Assembly (NCBI RefSeq): GCF_000374865.1
Contig: NZ_KB895463.1
Span: 62,001 to 126,000 of the forward strand
DNA: 64,000 nucleotides
DNA from: Arthrobacter sp. 135MFCol5.1
Lineage (GTDB): Bacteria > Actinomycetota > Actinomycetes > Actinomycetales > Micrococcaceae
Direction of reading: 5' to 3'
Shown: positions 8,800 to 17,759 of the stretch, one piece after another
How positions within the stretch are numbered: position 1 is the stretch's first letter
Layout of the letters: every line of letters begins with the position of its first letter
Made by a program: the position numbers and the translations under genes
Notes under the pieces: model-generated
Seen by the model: only the letters and a program-made list of their open reading frames with translations
What the model was told of the DNA's origin: nothing
The model's database searches: none

Positions 8800-9606
8800 T
8801 CAGTCCGCCAGCTCCACCAGCACGGGAGCGTGGTCCGAGGCGCCTTTGCCTTTCCGTTCCTCGCGGTCGATCGAGGCGCCGGTGACCCGGGCTGCCAAGG
8901 CGGGGGAGGCCAGGATGAAGTCGATCCGCATGCCTTCCTTCTTGGGAAACCGGAGCTGGGTGTAGTCCCAGTACGTGTAGACGCCCGGGCCGGGGGTATA
9001 GGGGCGCACAACGTCGGTGAAGCCGGCGGACTCGAAGGCATGGAACGCCGCACGCTCCGGCGGACTGACATGGGTGTAGCGGTTGTTGACGAACAAGTCG
9101 ATGTCCCAGACGTCGTCGTCGAACGGGGCGATGTTCCAGTCGCCCATCAATGCGACCTGCGCCTGCGGGTTGTCCGTAACCAGGCCCTGGGCGTGCGTTT
9201 TCAGGCTTTCCAGCCACTTGAGCTTGTAAGGCATGTGTTCGTCGTCCAGGGAACGCCCGTTGGGGACATACAGGCTCCAGACCCTGACGCCGCCGCAGGT
9301 GGCAGCCATGGCGCGGGCCTCCTGGACGGGGTCCTTGCCGGCCTTGCCGAACGAGGGCTGGTCCAAGAATGTCCGCTCCACGTCCTCAAGTCCAACGCGG
9401 GAGGCGATGGCCACGCCGTTCCACTGGTTTACGCCGAAGTGGGCAACCTCGTAGCCCATCCGTTCAAAGAGCTCCCACGGAAAGTTCTCGTCCTTGCACT
9501 TGGTCTCCTGGATGGCCAGGACGTCGCAGTCGCTGCGCTGGAGCCAGGCTTCAACACGGTCGGCGCGGGCACGGAGCGAATTCACATTCCAGGTAGCTAT
9601 CTTCAC
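8800..9606 (-). CDS. xth: Exodeoxyribonuclease III
   Basis: A 268-residue enzyme of the EEP nuclease superfamily. It starts at GTG (9606) with the diagnostic KIATWNVNSLRAR; the metal-binding Glu is in AIQETKCKD, the catalytic region in LMGDWNIAP, and the C-terminal His in GASDHAPVLVEL. It removes nucleotides from 3' ends and cleaves at abasic sites during base excision repair. The frame remains open upstream, but family alignment and the short hydrophobic beta-strand at the N-terminus fix the start here. Confidence 0.93.
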   Translation of the reverse strand: MKIATWNVNSLRARADRVEAWLQRSDCDVLAIQETKCKDENFPWELFERMGYEVAHFGVNQWNGVAIASRVGLEDVERTFLDQPSFGKAGKDPVQEARAMAATCGGVRVWSLYVPNGRSLDDEHMPYKLKWLESLKTHAQGLVTDNPQAQVALMGDWNIAPFDDDVWDIDLFVNNRYTHVSPPERAAFHAFESAGFTDVVRPYTPGPGVYTYWDYTQLRFPKKEGMRIDFILASPALAARVTGASIDREERKGKGASDHAPVLVELAD

Positions 9607-9766
9607 GGTTCCTAACTTACCTTGGCAGCTGCGCGCCGGGTAAAGCCTCCCGCCAGTCCGGGCGGCACCGCACGCGGTTGGTCCCCAGCATGACGCGGCG
9701 GGTATATTCGCAACCAGAATGACCTGGATCACTCGTCCGGCCACCATGCGAAGGAGCAGCCAGCCG

Positions 9767-10879
9767 ATGACCGCAGCCAAGGGAATGGATGGTGCCGCCG
9801 GCAACGGGCACCCGGAAGTACTGTTTGAGCGCCGCGGCCGGCTGGGCCTGGTCACGCTCAACAGGCCTAAAGCCGTGAACGCACTCACCGCCGGAATGGT
9901 GGACCTGATGCTCCGGCAGCTCACCGCGTGGGCCGGGGACGATGACGTCGCCACCGTCCTGGTGCAGGGCGCCGGGGAACGCGGCCTCTGCGCCGGCGGC
10001 GACATTGTGGCCATCTACGAGGACATGTTGCACGGCGGACACCGGACGGCAGGTTTCTGGCAGGCAGAATACCGGCTGAACTCCCTGATCGCCCGGTATC
10101 CCAAGCCGTACGTGGCCCTCATGGATGGCCTGGTCCTCGGCGGCGGGGTGGGGATCTCCGCGCACGGGAGTGTCCGGGTGGTCACGGAGCGGACCAGGAC
10201 GGGCATGCCGGAAACCACCATCGGATTCGCCCCGGACGTTGGTGGCACCTACCTGCTCTCGCACGCACCCGGCGAGGCCGGAACGCACGCTGCCCTGACC
10301 GGCGCGCATCTTGGCGCCGGCGACGCGGTGTTCCTTGGCCTTGCGGACCACTACGTACCGTCAGGATCGCTGACGGACCTGGCGGCCGCCCTTGTGGACC
10401 ATGACGCGGAAGACGTCGTCGAACGGTATACCCAGCCGGCCCCGGACTCGCTGCTCGCCGGGCACCGTGACTGGATCGACGCCTGCTACGCCTCGGATGA
10501 CGCAGCCGGGATCGTCCGGCGCCTCCGGGAGTGGGCGGGGCCCGGGAGGGAGGCTGCGGTGGAGGCGGCCGACACGATCGAAGCCAAGTCACCCACCTCT
10601 GTCAAGGTCACCCTGGCGTCGCTGCGCCGGGCCGCTGGACTGACCCTGGATGAAGCGCTTGCCCAGGAGTACCGTGCCGGAATCCGGTTCCTGGCCGGTC
10701 CCGACTTCCGCGAAGGCATCCGCGCCCAAGTTGTGGACAAGGACAGGAATCCGCAATGGAAACCGGCAACACTGGCTGACGTGCTTCCAGGACAGGTGGA
10801 CAGGTTCTTCGAACCGCTGGAGGGCCGGGAGTTGGACCTGCACCCGGAACGCGCACCCGAGGAGGCGGACCATGCCTGA
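9767..10879 (+). CDS. 3-hydroxyisobutyryl-CoA hydrolase (enoyl-CoA hydratase/isomerase family)
   Basis: The 370-residue product has the crotonase fold with the long C-terminal domain typical of 3-hydroxyisobutyryl-CoA hydrolase, which acts in valine breakdown. Supporting motifs are LNRPKAVNALT, GLCAGGDI and the oxyanion region LVLGGGVGIS; PETTIGFAPDVGG carries the family Glu. The start at 9767 is chosen because AAGGAG lies 10 bases upstream; ATGs at 9719 and 9746 have no such site. TATATT at 9703-9708 is a possible -10. It overlaps the next gene by eight bases. Confidence 0.88.
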   Translation: MTAAKGMDGAAGNGHPEVLFERRGRLGLVTLNRPKAVNALTAGMVDLMLRQLTAWAGDDDVATVLVQGAGERGLCAGGDIVAIYEDMLHGGHRTAGFWQAEYRLNSLIARYPKPYVALMDGLVLGGGVGISAHGSVRVVTERTRTGMPETTIGFAPDVGGTYLLSHAPGEAGTHAALTGAHLGAGDAVFLGLADHYVPSGSLTDLAAALVDHDAEDVVERYTQPAPDSLLAGHRDWIDACYASDDAAGIVRRLREWAGPGREAAVEAADTIEAKSPTSVKVTLASLRRAAGLTLDEALAQEYRAGIRFLAGPDFREGIRAQVVDKDRNPQWKPATLADVLPGQVDRFFEPLEGRELDLHPERAPEEADHA

Positions 10880-11876
10880 GACGGGAACCGTGGCTTTCCT
10901 CGGCCTGGGGCACATGGGCGGTCCCATGGCCGTGAACCTGGTCCGGGCCGGCTATGCGGTGGTTGCTTTCGATGTGGTGCCTGTCGCCGTCCAAGCGGCA
11001 CGGGAACATGGTGTGCCGGTCGCGGCCAGCGCGGCTGGCGCCGTAGCGGAGGCCGACGTCGTGCTGACCATGTTCCCCAGCGGTGGACACGTCCTGGACG
11101 CCTACCGCGGCAACGCCGGACAACCCGGATTGCTGGCTGCGGCTCCGCCGGGCACCATGTTCCTTGACTGCTCCACCATCAACGTCGATGAGGCACGGGA
11201 GGCCGCGCGCCTGGCCGGTGAAGCAGGCCACCGTTCGGTCGACGCGCCCGTTTCGGGCGGCGTGGTGGGCGCCGAAGCAGCGACGTTGACATTCATGGCC
11301 GGCGGCGAAGCGCAGGACTTCGAGTCGGTGCGGCCGCTCCTGGAGGTGATGGGCAAACGCGTGGTCCATTGTGGCGGCCACGGTGCGGGCCAGGCTGCCA
11401 AGATCTGCAACAACCTCATCCTGGGCGTTTCCATGATCGCGGTCAGCGAGGCGTTTGTCCTCGGCGAAAAGCTGGGCCTGAGCCACCAGGCCCTGTTCGA
11501 CGTCGCCTCCGCGGCCTCGGGCCAATGCTGGGCGCTCACCACCAACTGCCCGGTACCGGGACCCGTCCCCGCCAGTCCGGCCAACAGGGACTACCAGCCG
11601 GGTTTTGCGGCGGCGCTGATGGCCAAGGACCTCAACCTGGCGGTCAATGCCCTCAACAGCACGGGAGTGGCAGGACAGATGGGGGCGCTCGCCGCCCGCA
11701 TCTACGATACGTTTGCCGCGGAGGGCGGCGCCGGCCGCGACTTCTCCGCCATCATTACTGATATCCGCGGCAGCGCGGAACCGGCTGCCGCGGACACCAC
11801 GGCGGCGGCAACAGGAACGGACGCAACGGGCCGGAGCCGGACCACGGCAGCACACGACGATGGGAGCCCCGAATGA
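10872..11876 (+). CDS. mmsB: 3-hydroxyisobutyrate dehydrogenase
   Basis: A 334-residue beta-hydroxyacid dehydrogenase. The N-terminal NAD-binding motif is [21 protein letters not shown]; the substrate-binding [12 protein letters not shown] and the catalytic Lys in [12 protein letters not shown] follow. It oxidises 3-hydroxyisobutyrate to methylmalonate semialdehyde in valine catabolism, directly after the hydrolase encoded upstream. The last 45 or so residues are a low-complexity Ala/Thr-rich tail beyond the usual end of the family, likely an unstructured extension. The next gene overlaps by ATGA. Confidence 0.9.
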   Translation: MPETGTVAFLGLGHMGGPMAVNLVRAGYAVVAFDVVPVAVQAAREHGVPVAASAAGAVAEADVVLTMFPSGGHVLDAYRGNAGQPGLLAAAPPGTMFLDCSTINVDEAREAARLAGEAGHRSVDAPVSGGVVGAEAATLTFMAGGEAQDFESVRPLLEVMGKRVVHCGGHGAGQAAKICNNLILGVSMIAVSEAFVLGEKLGLSHQALFDVASAASGQCWALTTNCPVPGPVPASPANRDYQPGFAAALMAKDLNLAVNALNSTGVAGQMGALAARIYDTFAAEGGAGRDFSAIITDIRGSAEPAAADTTAAATGTDATGRSRTTAAHDDGSPE

Positions 11877-12649
11877 CTGAATACGCCAACATCCTGGTGG
11901 AGCAACAAGGCAGGGTTGGGCTGGTGACCCTCAACCGGCCATCGGCGTTGAATGCGCTCAACAAGGCCACCATGGAGGAACTGGTCGCCGCCGTGACCGC
12001 GATGGACTCCGATCCGAACGTAGGCGCCGTGGTGATCACCGGCTCGGCCAAGGCGTTCGCGGCGGGCGCCGACATCAAGGAAATGGCTGATCAGGGCTAC
12101 ATGGACATGTACACCGCGGACTGGTTCCGCGGCTGGGAGGACTTCACCCGGCGGCGGATCCCCACCATCGCGGCGGTGTCCGGGTTTGCCCTGGGTGGCG
12201 GCTGCGAGCTCGCGATGATGTGCGACCTCATTATTGCGGGGGACAACGCCAAGTTCGGCCAGCCGGAAATCAACCTTGCCGTACTTCCCGGGATGGGGGG
12301 CTCGCAACGGCTCACCCGCGCGATCGGCAAGGCCAAGGCCATGGACCTGATCCTCACCGGCAGGTTCATCGGTGCCGAGGAAGCGGACCGGTGCGGACTT
12401 GTCTCCCGGGTCGTACCGGCGGAGGAAGTGGTGTCCGAGGCCCTCAAGGCAGCCGGGCTGATCGCCGCCAAGTCGAAGCCCGCTGCCATGGCGGCAAAGG
12501 AAGCCGTGAATGCAGCTTTCGAAACCGGGCTGGCCCAAGGGGTCCTGTTTGAACGGAGGCTTTTCCACTCGCTGTTCGCCACCGAGGACCAAAAGGAAGG
12601 GATGGCGGCGTTCGCAGAAAAGCGTGAGCCGCAGTTCAAGCACCGGTGA
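11873..12649 (+). CDS. Enoyl-CoA hydratase
   Basis: A 258-residue crotonase, full length for the family. [21 protein letters not shown] (oxyanion hole) and [13 protein letters not shown] are present; the two catalytic glutamates are in GGGCELA and [12 protein letters not shown]. It hydrates trans-2-enoyl-CoA such as methacrylyl-CoA, the step before the hydrolase, so the three genes 9767-12649 can cover methacrylyl-CoA to methylmalonate semialdehyde. The start overlaps the dehydrogenase stop. Confidence 0.92.
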   Translation: MTEYANILVEQQGRVGLVTLNRPSALNALNKATMEELVAAVTAMDSDPNVGAVVITGSAKAFAAGADIKEMADQGYMDMYTADWFRGWEDFTRRRIPTIAAVSGFALGGGCELAMMCDLIIAGDNAKFGQPEINLAVLPGMGGSQRLTRAIGKAKAMDLILTGRFIGAEEADRCGLVSRVVPAEEVVSEALKAAGLIAAKSKPAAMAAKEAVNAAFETGLAQGVLFERRLFHSLFATEDQKEGMAAFAEKREPQFKHR

Positions 12650-12756
12650 CCCCGGGACGCGCTTCCCGGGACCTTGGGGCGCTCGACGAATTCCGCGGCC
12701 CGTATTGTGGACATGACGGGTAACGGACGGCCATGCCAGCGAACGGGGACAGACGT

Positions 12757-13419
12757 ATGTGGACAACCATGACCGGTGCAGCCAGCCCCACCGACGGACT
12801 CACGGGCATCGTGGGCTTCGCGGCGAGGGCTATCGACACCCTGGGCGAGTGGGGCGTGGGTGCCTTCACGCTCGCGGAGACGGTGGTGCCTCCCATCCCC
12901 AGCGAGGTGATCCTTCCCCTGGCGGGCTACCTTGCCAAGCAAGGTTCCCTCAACCTGCTCCTTGTCTTCGCGACCAGCACCCTGGGCGCCTACCTGGGTG
13001 CCCTGCTGCTCTATTGGCTCGGCGCAAAACTGGGCCTGGAACGTTCAATCCGCTGGCTGTCCAAACTGCCCTTGGTGGACCGGGAGGACTTTGAAGAGGC
13101 AGCGGCCTGGTTCCGCCGCCACGGAAGATCGTCCATTTTCTTCGGCCGCCTCCTCCCAGGCATCCGCAGCCTGATCTCGCTGCCGGCCGGGGCCGCGGCG
13201 ATGCCACCGGCCACCTTCAGCCTCTTCACCCTCGCCGGCAGCGGTCTGTGGAATGGAGCCCTCATTGGCCTCGGCTACCTGCTGGGCACCCAGTACCAGC
13301 TCATCGAGAAGTATTCACATGTCCTGAACTACGCTGTCTACGCTGCGCTCGCCGTGGCCGTGGTCCTGCTCATCGTCCGGCGGGTCAAGAGGGCCAGGCG
13401 GGTCAACGCCAACCGCTGA
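12757..13419 (+). CDS. DedA/SNARE-associated family membrane protein
   Basis: A 220-residue membrane protein with the DedA signature: VVPPIPSEVILPLAGYLA near the N-terminus, FGRLLPGIRSLISLPAGAAAM in the middle, and hydrophobic helices at the C-terminus. These proteins are proposed to move lipids such as undecaprenyl phosphate or phospholipids across the membrane. GGGGA seven bases before ATG 12757 supports this start over the ATG at 12733. Confidence 0.88.
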   Translation: MWTTMTGAASPTDGLTGIVGFAARAIDTLGEWGVGAFTLAETVVPPIPSEVILPLAGYLAKQGSLNLLLVFATSTLGAYLGALLLYWLGAKLGLERSIRWLSKLPLVDREDFEEAAAWFRRHGRSSIFFGRLLPGIRSLISLPAGAAAMPPATFSLFTLAGSGLWNGALIGLGYLLGTQYQLIEKYSHVLNYAVYAALAVAVVLLIVRRVKRARRVNANR

Positions 13420-13428
13420 CAGGTGCCC

Positions 13429-14214
13429 CTAGAGGTGCTTCTCCGCAAAAATGCGCAGGGCGCTCCGCACGAAGGCGGCCCCGTCCATGCCCCCGTAGTT
13501 GGCGGCAAAACGCGGATCCGCAACATACATGTCAGCGAGTCCGGTGACATATCCCTTGATGTCGCCGCCGGCGGCCGCAGCGGGGGTTCCGGGAATGGAC
13601 TGGAGCCAGGCCACGTGCCTGCGTGCCAGGTCCTGGGCCTCCGGTCCATCCGCCGTCACCCCTGAAGCGCCGGCCGCGATCCAGTCCCTGCCCAGTTCCT
13701 CCACCCTGGACTTCCACGCCCGCTTTTCCGCGGCGTCCATCCCCCGCCACCACGCATCAGATGCGGCGTAGGCCTCCTTGCCCCAGCGTTCCTCGACCTC
13801 CTCCCGGTACTGGGTATGGTCGAAGCCGTCAAACATCTTCTCAGCCATCAGTTGGCCTCCTGCCTTCACTGTTTCGATGGTTTGCTGCACGGACTGCGCC
13901 TGCCGGGCCAGCCGTTGTTGCTCCTGCGCCAGCCACTCAAGGTGGCGGGAGAGCTCCGCGACGGGGTCGGCCTGGCGCTGGAAGACTTCGGCGATGGCCT
14001 GCAGCCCCAGGCCCAGCTCCCGCAGCAAAAGGATCCGCTGCAGCTGAAGGAGGGCGGCACCGTCGTAATAGCGGTAGCCGTTCCCGCCCACCCGGCTGGG
14101 CTTCAAGAGCCCGATGTCGTCGTAATGCCTGAGCGTGCGGCTGGTGGTGCCGGCCATCCTGGCCACATCCTGGATGGGCCAATCCCTCGAGCCGTTGCCA
14201 CGGATTTCTTCCAT
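13429..14214 (-). CDS. MerR-family regulator with TipAS antibiotic-binding domain
   Basis: A 261-residue protein. The N-terminal winged helix (WPIQDVARMAGTTSRTLRHY, then DDIGLLKP and GYRYYD) is MerR-type; a coiled-coil linker (about 85-125) rich in Gln/Arg leads to a C-terminal TipAS domain starting near FDGFDHTQYREEVEERWG. TipAS domains bind thiopeptides and other hydrophobic drugs in related proteins, so this may sense a toxic compound. Start ATG 14214 gives a normal MerR N-terminus; the frame is open to 14337 but the extension has no family match. Confidence 0.88.
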   Translation of the reverse strand: MEEIRGNGSRDWPIQDVARMAGTTSRTLRHYDDIGLLKPSRVGGNGYRYYDGAALLQLQRILLLRELGLGLQAIAEVFQRQADPVAELSRHLEWLAQEQQRLARQAQSVQQTIETVKAGGQLMAEKMFDGFDHTQYREEVEERWGKEAYAASDAWWRGMDAAEKRAWKSRVEELGRDWIAAGASGVTADGPEAQDLARRHVAWLQSIPGTPAAAAGGDIKGYVTGLADMYVADPRFAANYGGMDGAAFVRSALRIFAEKHL

Positions 14215-14266
14215 GACCTTGAGCCTAGGGGTTGACGCTGCGTCAAGGTCAAGGGTGCTTGTCGGG

Positions 14267-14602
14267 TTACTTGGCCTGACCGTTTCGCGGTGTCCGGTGC
14301 CGCGCCTGGGCGACGAGCCGCGTGAAGGCAAAGACAAAGATGGACTCGAACATCAGCATGAGCCCCACCAGCAGCCACTGCTGCCGGGCGATGAACACGA
14401 TGCAACCCGTCAGGGCCAGGAGGGTGCCCAGGGCCAGGGCGTAGACGGCAAAGCCGACGGCGACCCGGGCGCTGCGTACGCCGGTGCGGAATCCGAAGCC
14501 GTGGGGTTCGCCCCCGGGCTGGCCCGGGACGCGGTCGGGTGCGGCGGGCCCGAGTGCGTCGAACTCGACCCACGGATCCTGGTCCTGGTCCTTTCCGGTC
14601 AT
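14267..14602 (-). CDS. Small membrane protein of unknown function
   Basis: A 111-residue protein with an acidic N-terminus (MTGKDQDQDPWVEFDALG), two hydrophobic helices (about 48-69 and 73-93) and a basic C-terminus. It sits between the MerR gene and the cold shock gene on the same strand, separated from the former by 52 bases. I do not recognise a family. Confidence 0.65.
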   Translation of the reverse strand: MTGKDQDQDPWVEFDALGPAAPDRVPGQPGGEPHGFGFRTGVRSARVAVGFAVYALALGTLLALTGCIVFIARQQWLLVGLMLMFESIFVFAFTRLVAQARHRTPRNGQAK

Positions 14603-14640
14603 GGATCAATTATCCCCAACCCGCAATGCCGTGAAACACA

Positions 14641-14688
14641 GCGCCGCCGAAAACAAGCGCCGCCGAAAACAAGCGCCGACGAAACAAC
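14641..14688. repeat. Short tandem repeat, 16-base unit
   Basis: Two perfect copies of a 16-base unit beginning GCGCCGCCGAAAACAA are followed by a third, degenerate copy. The array lies between the cspA terminator and the next gene on the same strand and is probably replication slippage in a spacer. Confidence 0.6.
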
Positions 14689-14700
14689 GCCGGCAAAAAA

Positions 14701-14736
14701 CAGCGGCCCCTCCAACGTTCGTTGGAGGGGCCGCTG
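14701..14736 (-). terminator. Intrinsic terminator of the cold shock gene
   Basis: A perfect 17-base-pair stem (arms 14701-14717 and 14720-14736, TT loop) is followed on the minus strand by a run of six T. It lies 38 bases past the cspA stop and is one of the strongest terminators in the window. Confidence 0.9.
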
Positions 14737-14773
14737 TACGGGGGGCCCGGCAGTTGCCGGAGCCGCCGAAGAC

Positions 14774-14977
14774 TTAGAGCGGGCGGATGTTCTCTGCCTG
14801 CGGACCCTTGGGGCCCTGGGTCACATCGAATTCGACCTTCTGGTTTTCGTCCAGTGAGCGGTAGCCGCTGGTGGCGATTGCCGAGTAGTGGGCGAATACG
14901 TCAGCGGACCCGTCATCGGGGGCAATGAAGCCAAAACCCTTTTCGGCGTTGAACCATTTAACTGTGCCTGTTGCCAT
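14774..14977 (-). CDS. cspA: Cold shock protein, CspA family
   Basis: A 67-residue single cold-shock domain. RNP-1 (KGFGFI) and RNP-2 (DVFAHYSAI) are intact, and the length is standard. It binds single-stranded nucleic acid and acts as an RNA chaperone. A leader of about 130 bases before the next gene could carry the regulated 5' untranslated region usual for these genes. It ends at a strong intrinsic terminator. Confidence 0.95.
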   Translation of the reverse strand: MATGTVKWFNAEKGFGFIAPDDGSADVFAHYSAIATSGYRSLDENQKVEFDVTQGPKGPQAENIRPL

Positions 14978-15108
14978 GGCTGCATTCCTTCATGTGACTC
15001 TGATTCTCTCCCCGGAACCGTCCCGGGGTGCGCGGGAGTTAGTCCCCCACAGTCCCCAACGTACGGGGCGCGGGCCCCGGGTGCAAGGGTAGCGGCCATA
15101 ATGTGCGG

Positions 15109-15735
15109 TTAACGCATGCCTTCGCGGCGGATGGCGGTGGCAATAGCGGCCGCCCGGGTATCCACTCCGAGCTTGGCATAGATGTGTGCCAGGTGGGTTT
15201 TCACCGTGGCTTCGGAAATGAACAGCCGCCGGCCGAGCTCGCGGTTGCTGAGGCCCTCAGTGAGCAGGCTGAGCAGCTCCGCCTCGCGGGGAGTGAGGAC
15301 CTCGTCGGGGTTGCGCATCTGCTGGAACAACCTGGAGGCCACCGGCGGGCTCATCACGCTCCTGCCCTGCACCGCGCCCCGGATGGCGGCGAAGATCTCC
15401 TCCGGTGCCGCATCTTTCAACAGGTAGCCCATGGCCCCGGAATCAACAGCGCGGACAATATCCGCGTCGGAGTCGTACGTGGTGAAAACCAGGACCGATT
15501 GTCCGGTGCCGAGGTTTCGAATCTGCCTGATGGCTTCAATACCATCCATGCCCGGGCCCATGGCAAGGTCCATCACCACCACCGCCGGGGCGTGCGAACG
15601 GACCAGCTGCAACGCCTCTTCACCCGACGACGCCTCCGCGACGACATCCATATCAGGCTGGGTCGCAAGCAACGCACGCAGGCCGCTGCGAACCACCAGG
15701 TGGTCGTCCACCAGAAGGACCGTAATGCCGCCCAT
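15109..15735 (-). CDS. NarL/LuxR-family response regulator
   Basis: A 208-residue regulator. The receiver domain has the acidic pair in VLLVDDH, the phospho-acceptor Asp in VVVMDLAMGPG and the conserved Lys in YLLKDAAPEE. The C-terminal LuxR-type helix-turn-helix is LTPREAELLSLLTEGLSNRELGRRL followed by TVKTHLAHIYAKL. It starts directly after the stop codon of the sensor kinase (TAG then ATG with no gap), so the pair is co-expressed. Its targets are unknown. Confidence 0.93.
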   Translation of the reverse strand: MGGITVLLVDDHLVVRSGLRALLATQPDMDVVAEASSGEEALQLVRSHAPAVVVMDLAMGPGMDGIEAIRQIRNLGTGQSVLVFTTYDSDADIVRAVDSGAMGYLLKDAAPEEIFAAIRGAVQGRSVMSPPVASRLFQQMRNPDEVLTPREAELLSLLTEGLSNRELGRRLFISEATVKTHLAHIYAKLGVDTRAAAIATAIRREGMR

Positions 15736-16962
15736 CTATGGCCCCTCCAAAGGAAGTTGCGCGGCCACGATGGTGCCCTCGCCCGGGGTGCTCTGCACCG
15801 AGAAGCTCCCGCCCAGCTGCTCCACCCGTTGCCGCATTGCTCGCAGGCCGTACCCACCCGAGGCCGACGGCGGGGCTGCCGCCGCCGGGTCAAAGCCCGC
15901 ACCGTCGTCGTAAATGTCCAAGGTGACGGTGTCCTGCAGGAAACCCAACGTCAGCGCGGCCATCGAAGCCGAAGCATGCAGCGCGATGTTGGAGGAGGCA
16001 CTCTGCACAACCCGCAGCAGGGCGTGCCGCACCTCCGGGGGAACGGGGCCCGGTTCGCCCGTCACCGCCAGGGTGGCCGCCGGCATGTACCGCCGGGCGG
16101 CAAGCAGCAGCGAGTCCGGCAACGGCGTCGATTCCAACCCGGGGGAGGCGAGCTCGTGGACCAGGCTCCGGGTGTCCGCCAGGTTCGCGCGGAGCAGGTC
16201 GGTGGCCTGGCGCAGACCGTCCCGGGCTGTCGCATCCGGCCACCCGCGGCCCGCTGCTTCGAGCAGGAGCAGGCTGCTGGCGAGCCCTTGGGTGACGGTG
16301 TCGTGGATTTCCCGGGATACCCGGTCCCGTTCGGCGATGGTGCCGGCCCGGCGCTCACTGGCCGCGAGCTGCCCTTGGGCCAGGGAAACCTGCGCGTTCA
16401 GGCGGCGCTGCTCTGCGGCGTCGTTCTGGATCCTGTCATAGATGAGCGTCAGCATGGTCCCGACAGCCAGTGGACCCAGCAGCATGGCGATGTCGGTGCC
16501 GTTACCGAGCCGGAACAGGCCGGCGGCTGTTGCCAGGGTGATGACGGCCGCCAGGATGTAGGCGGCAGCGCCCCGCAAAGCACTCCTGCACAGGAAGAAC
16601 AGGGCAAAGGAACACCACGCGAAGCTTGGCGCCGCCACCACAAGGACCGCCCACACGCCAACCAGCGCCACCACCCAGGCGACGCTGTGCCGGTCCCGAG
16701 CCGACAGCAGGGCTACGACGGCGTACAGCAGGCTGGCGGCGGCAGCGAGTCCCAGCACCAGCATGTTGTCGGCCGGTGAGTGCCGCAGAACGTACCGCAC
16801 CACGGAGGCCACCAGGAGCACCGCGAAGCCAAGATGGACCGCGGCCTCGATGCCGCCCAGGCGGCCGTTCGCCGCCGGCGCACGAAGCGACCGGCGGGCG
16901 TCGGGGCCCTGCGCGGCGCCGGCCGCCGGACCTGTGGCTGGTAGGGCATCTCTGGTGGGCAT
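15736..16962 (-). CDS. Sensor histidine kinase of the NarL/DesK type
   Basis: A 408-residue kinase. The N-terminal half holds about five or six membrane helices in a compact sensor with no large extracellular loop. The HisKA_3 phosphorylation site is RVSREIHDTVTQGL, and the ATPase domain has YDDGAGFDP and GGYGLRAMRQRVEQLGG. It phosphorylates the response regulator encoded immediately downstream. The multi-helix sensor suggests detection of a membrane or envelope signal; the ligand cannot be told. Confidence 0.92.
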   Translation of the reverse strand: MPTRDALPATGPAAGAAQGPDARRSLRAPAANGRLGGIEAAVHLGFAVLLVASVVRYVLRHSPADNMLVLGLAAAASLLYAVVALLSARDRHSVAWVVALVGVWAVLVVAAPSFAWCSFALFFLCRSALRGAAAYILAAVITLATAAGLFRLGNGTDIAMLLGPLAVGTMLTLIYDRIQNDAAEQRRLNAQVSLAQGQLAASERRAGTIAERDRVSREIHDTVTQGLASSLLLLEAAGRGWPDATARDGLRQATDLLRANLADTRSLVHELASPGLESTPLPDSLLLAARRYMPAATLAVTGEPGPVPPEVRHALLRVVQSASSNIALHASASMAALTLGFLQDTVTLDIYDDGAGFDPAAAAPPSASGGYGLRAMRQRVEQLGGSFSVQSTPGEGTIVAAQLPLEGP

Positions 16963-17151
16963 GCGGGATCCGGTTCTGATGGGTGGCTCTGCACTCCATG
17001 CTAGGCGTCCCTGCCCTGGCTGCCCTCAGCCTTTTGGCTGATATGGCCGGCCTTTCGGGGTAGCCAGGAACAGCCCATCAACCGATGCCGCCGCAGGACG
17101 CGGCCGGAAGGATGGAACCCGGAAGCAGCACCCCCAACCGAAGGAAGCATT

Positions 17152-17730
17152 ATGAAGACGTCGCACAAAGCACTCACCGCCGCAGCAGCCGCAGCGATCC
17201 TGGCCACGGCCGGAGCGACGGTGGCCGCGAACGCCGGTACCGGCGGGGCGAACGGCGCGGAAGCTCCCGCCGTCGTACCGGCCGTTGATGTCCGGCCGGC
17301 TCCGGAAACAGTGGTGCAGCAGAACCGGATCACTGCCGGAGCGTCGGCCCAGGCCGTGACTGCGGCGCTCGCCAAATGCCAGGCAGACAAGCTGCCCTTC
17401 GTCACGGTGGCCGTCGTTGACCGCTTCGGCACGGTCCAGGCTGTGCTCCGGGGAGACAACGCCGCCGCCCACACCATTGAGGCCGCCAAGCAGAAGGCCT
17501 ACACGGCCGCAGCCTTCGGTGCACCCACCAGCGAACTCGCCAAGCGCGTCAATGGCAATGGTCCCTCGATCGCCGACCTGCCGGGCACGCTGTTCCTGGC
17601 AGGCGGTGTCCCGTTGAAGGTCAATGGCGTTTCTGTTGCCGGCATCGGCGTGGGCGGGGCACCTGATGGCGCCCTGGATGAAGCTTGTGCCACCGCCGGC
17701 GCCGATGCTGTTGCGGGTGCCGCGAAGTAA
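17152..17730 (+). CDS. Secreted HbpS/GlcG-family heme-binding-like protein
   Basis: A 192-residue protein with a signal peptide (hydrophobic stretch about residues 8-27, AANAG cleavage region) and a C-terminal GlcG/HbpS domain; KQKAYTAAAFGAPTSELAKRV and GGVPLKVNGVSVAGIGVGG are typical. HbpS proteins outside the membrane bind heme and can modulate a sensor kinase. It stands 189 bases from and divergent to the NarL-type kinase/regulator pair. An HbpS-like sensory link to that kinase is possible but inferred from context only. Confidence 0.85.
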   Translation: MKTSHKALTAAAAAAILATAGATVAANAGTGGANGAEAPAVVPAVDVRPAPETVVQQNRITAGASAQAVTAALAKCQADKLPFVTVAVVDRFGTVQAVLRGDNAAAHTIEAAKQKAYTAAAFGAPTSELAKRVNGNGPSIADLPGTLFLAGGVPLKVNGVSVAGIGVGGAPDGALDEACATAGADAVAGAAK

Positions 17731-17759
17731 GCAGGACGGGGCTGCCCCCGTGCGCTATG

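Noticed and set aside
9607..10014. N-terminal extension of exonuclease III
   Set aside because: The family begins at KIATWNVNSLR; the extension lacks similarity and overlaps the divergent valine operon.
14641..14688. Possible CRISPR array
   Set aside because: The 16-base units are contiguous with no spacers and no cas genes are near.
15103..16779. A 558-codon open frame opposite the two-component genes
   Set aside because: Antisense shadow of an intact kinase and response regulator; composition is Arg/Gln/His-rich without a domain.
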